DNA from: Bacteroidales bacterium
GTDB lineage: Bacteria > Bacteroidota > Bacteroidia > Bacteroidales > UBA932
Direction of reading: 5' to 3'
DNA length: 32,995 bases
NCBI GenBank assembly: GCA_022508605.1
Contig: JAFLUX010000023.1
Span: 1-32,995, forward strand
In this document: positions 31,271 to 32,995 of the stretch, piece by piece
Layout: the number at the start of each line of letters is the position of its first letter
Numbering within the stretch: the first letter of the stretch is position 1
Translations under genes and position numbers: made by a program
The notes under the pieces: generated by a model
Database searches by the model: none
What the model saw: the letters and a program-made list of their open reading frames with translations, nothing else
Told to the model about the DNA's origin: nothing

Positions 31271-32995
31271 ATGAAACGTACATTGTCAATGTTGATACTG
31301 TCCGCGGCGCTTGCATTTCAGGCACATGCGGATGAGGGGATGTGGATGGCCCCGGGGTCCGGCAAGCGCACGGCGGAATTGTGCTCTTCGGTAGTTTCCA
31401 TAGATTTCATGGGCACCGGAAGCATCATATCCCCGCAAGGGCTCGTAATAACCAACCACCATGTGGCCTATGAGGACGTGTCGGCCATGAGCAGCGCCGG
31501 GCACAACTACCTGGAAGACGGTTTCTGGGCGCGCAGCATTTCCGATGAGATTCCCATACCGGGGCGCAAGATTCAGCTTTTGCGCGGGACTGTGGATGTG
31601 AGCGAAGAAGTGCAGGAGCTGATAGAGCGGGGAGAGGTCAAGCCCGGCCTGATGATGCTCAGGAAACTGAGCGGAATCATGGAGAAGCGCTACAAGGAAA
31701 AGACCGGTTTCGAAGCCTCGCTGAGCAGCGCCTGGAGAGGCGGGAAATATTATATCTCGCTGTATGAAGAATACCGCGACATACGCCTCGTGGGAGTGCC
31801 CCCGGTGCAGATAGGAGCCTTCGGAGGAGACGAGGACAACTGGGAGTGGCCGCAGCAGAAAGGAGACTTCGCCCTGCTGCGCATCTACACCGCGCCGGAC
31901 GGGAGCAGTGCCGAATACTCTCCGGAGAACATCCCGCTCAAGTGCGACAAATATCTGAAAATATCCCTGAAAGGATACAGGGAGGGCAGCAAGACCATGG
32001 TAATCGGGTTCCCCGGGAGCACGGACAGGTATGCGTCTTCCGCAAAAGTAGACTACATGACGGATGTGCAGCTGCCTATAACGACACGCATACGCGGCGA
32101 CCAGATGGGCATCGTGTCCAAGTGGATGGACAGGGATCCGGAGGTAAGGCGCAAATACTCCAATTTCTTCTTCAACCTTTCGAATGCCCAGGAGCTTTAT
32201 CTCGGCGAGCTGCAATGCTACCGGCGTTTCCGGGTGGCGGACGCCCGCAGGGAGGCGGAAAAGGGATTGGAAGACTGGCTGGACGCAGACCCCTCGCGCA
32301 GGCTCAGGTGGGGAGATCCCGCAAAAGAGCTGGCGGTGAAATACCGGGCGCAGTATGAAGCGCAGAAAAACAGCCAGTATTTCCGCGAGTGCGTGGTGAG
32401 AGGAACGAGGATAGAACCCATAGCGGTACGTTCGTCGATACTCCTGAATCACTATTCGGACGGCAGGGTCGCTTCGGTGCGAAGCGTATCCGCCCTCAAT
32501 TATGCGGAAGTGGACATGCGCGTGGAACGGGAGCTGTTCCGCTACTCCACGGAAATGTTCTATGAAAATGTGGACGAAGCCATGCTGGGACCTTTCCAGA
32601 AAGAGCTGAAAGAGCGCTTCGGCAGCGACTACGACGCAATGTGCGCCTTCCTTTGGGACTCGAGCTGGCTTACCGACCCCGTGCGCATCGCCGGATTCCT
32701 CGACCCTGACGGAGACATGCGGGCATTCCTCGATGCGAACCGGGACGACGCGCTGATGCGCTATTTCAACGATGCCACGGTGGCCGGCTACAACGCGGCG
32801 ATAAAAGACGCCCAGGGCACCCCCGACATCAATTCTCTCACAAAGGATTATACCCGAGCGTTTTACGAAATGCAGACAGACCTGCACCAGACCCCCTACC
32901 CCGATGCCAACTCCACGATGCGCATCAACTACGGACGGGTCAGGAGCCTTTCTCCGAAGGATGCAGTCCAGTGCAGCTACTACAGCACAGTGGCC
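31271..32995 (+). CDS. S46 family dipeptidyl peptidase (DPP7/DPP11-like), 3' end outside window
   Basis: The frame is open from ATG 31271 to the last base (575 codons) and lacks its C-terminus; family members have about 700-730 residues. A signal peptide (MKRTLSMLILSAALAFQAHA) precedes DEGMW, the conserved mature N-terminus of S46 enzymes whose free amino end helps bind substrate. TNHHVAYEDV holds the catalytic histidine (His63 or His64) and NWEWPQQKGDF the catalytic Asp (Asp199). The catalytic Ser and the residue deciding DPP7 or DPP11 specificity lie beyond the edge. Usual members have NHHCG or NHHCAY and WPRHTGDF; here the cysteine and the RHT are changed, so this is a divergent member. 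Such enzymes release dipeptides from peptides in the periplasm for asaccharolytic growth. Confidence 0.88.
   Translation, partial: MKRTLSMLILSAALAFQAHADEGMWMAPGSGKRTAELCSSVVSIDFMGTGSIISPQGLVITNHHVAYEDVSAMSSAGHNYLEDGFWARSISDEIPIPGRKIQLLRGTVDVSEEVQELIERGEVKPGLMMLRKLSGIMEKRYKEKTGFEASLSSAWRGGKYYISLYEEYRDIRLVGVPPVQIGAFGGDEDNWEWPQQKGDFALLRIYTAPDGSSAEYSPENIPLKCDKYLKISLKGYREGSKTMVIGFPGSTDRYASSAKVDYMTDVQLPITTRIRGDQMGIVSKWMDRDPEVRRKYSNFFFNLSNAQELYLGELQCYRRFRVADARREAEKGLEDWLDADPSRRLRWGDPAKELAVKYRAQYEAQKNSQYFRECVVRGTRIEPIAVRSSILLNHYSDGRVASVRSVSALNYAEVDMRVERELFRYSTEMFYENVDEAMLGPFQKELKERFGSDYDAMCAFLWDSSWLTDPVRIAGFLDPDGDMRAFLDANRDDALMRYFNDATVAGYNAAIKDAQGTPDINSLTKDYTRAFYEMQTDLHQTPYPDANSTMRINYGRVRSLSPKDAVQCSYYSTVA

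Noticed and set aside
31286..32887. Minus-strand 533-codon open frame
   Set aside because: It is antisense to the S46 peptidase gene, whose product has a signal peptide and recognisable motifs; the minus frame has none.
1..32995. CRISPR array, insertion sequence or prophage
   Set aside because: No regularly spaced repeats, transposase, integrase or phage structural motifs were seen in any frame.

Overview
The window looks like a piece of a Bacteroidales chromosome, most likely an Alistipes/Rikenellaceae-type gut anaerobe. The reasons are Bacteroidota-style promoters (TTTG, about 20 nt, TAnnTTTG), starts that mostly lack a Shine-Dalgarno sequence, a 1000-residue TonB-dependent receptor with a CarboxypepD_reg-like N-terminus, DUF4837/DUF4876/DUF6850 proteins, an S46 dipeptidyl peptidase, and a visibly GC-rich background. 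The genus is an inference; the phylum is well supported.

Layout. (1) Positions 1-2870 are clearly AT-rich and look like accessory DNA. They hold a SUMF1-fold lipoprotein and a three-gene operon of small exported proteins, including a 52-residue lipoprotein. That operon has a canonical promoter, a structured leader and a strong terminator, and diverges from an XRE-type repressor gene. (2) Positions 2902-14744 form a GC-rich metabolic region. A GH31 glycosidase faces a leftward operon (DUF456 membrane protein, FAD_oxidored flavoprotein with an extra N-terminal domain, histidine-acid-phosphatase lipoprotein). A divergent rightward operon holds a second FAD_oxidored flavoprotein, a secreted calcineurin-like phosphoesterase, a Na+/solute symporter and a secreted propeller-like protein. 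Most junctions are stop/start overlaps. (3) Positions 14760-15333 carry tRNA-Glu(TTC), rpsT and tRNA-Pro(CGG) with clear promoter and terminator signals. (4) Positions 15373-21475 are a six-gene leftward run: ruvX, def, phosphohexomutase, M23/LysM peptidase, miaB, and a multi-spanning membrane protein whose C-terminus has a PARP/ADP-ribosyltransferase-like H-Y-E pattern. (5) Positions 21499-25307 are a rightward housekeeping run: membrane-anchored short protein, dxr, rseP-like protease, DUF4837 lipoprotein. (6) Positions 25326-31219 are a leftward outer-membrane operon: TonB receptor, DUF4876 lipoprotein, DUF6850 barrel. (7) From 31271 an S46 dipeptidyl peptidase gene runs off the right edge.

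How the genes may work together. The region 5329-14744 reads as a nutrient module: two unrelated exported phosphomonoesterases would remove phosphate outside the cytoplasm, a Na+ symporter would import the product, and two related cytoplasmic flavoproteins would oxidise it. The substrate is unknown. The most unusual single gene is the membrane-embedded ADP-ribosyltransferase-like protein next to miaB. The TonB/DUF4876/DUF6850 operon looks like a dedicated uptake system whose ligand cannot be read from the sequence. No CRISPR array, insertion sequence or prophage structural gene was seen.
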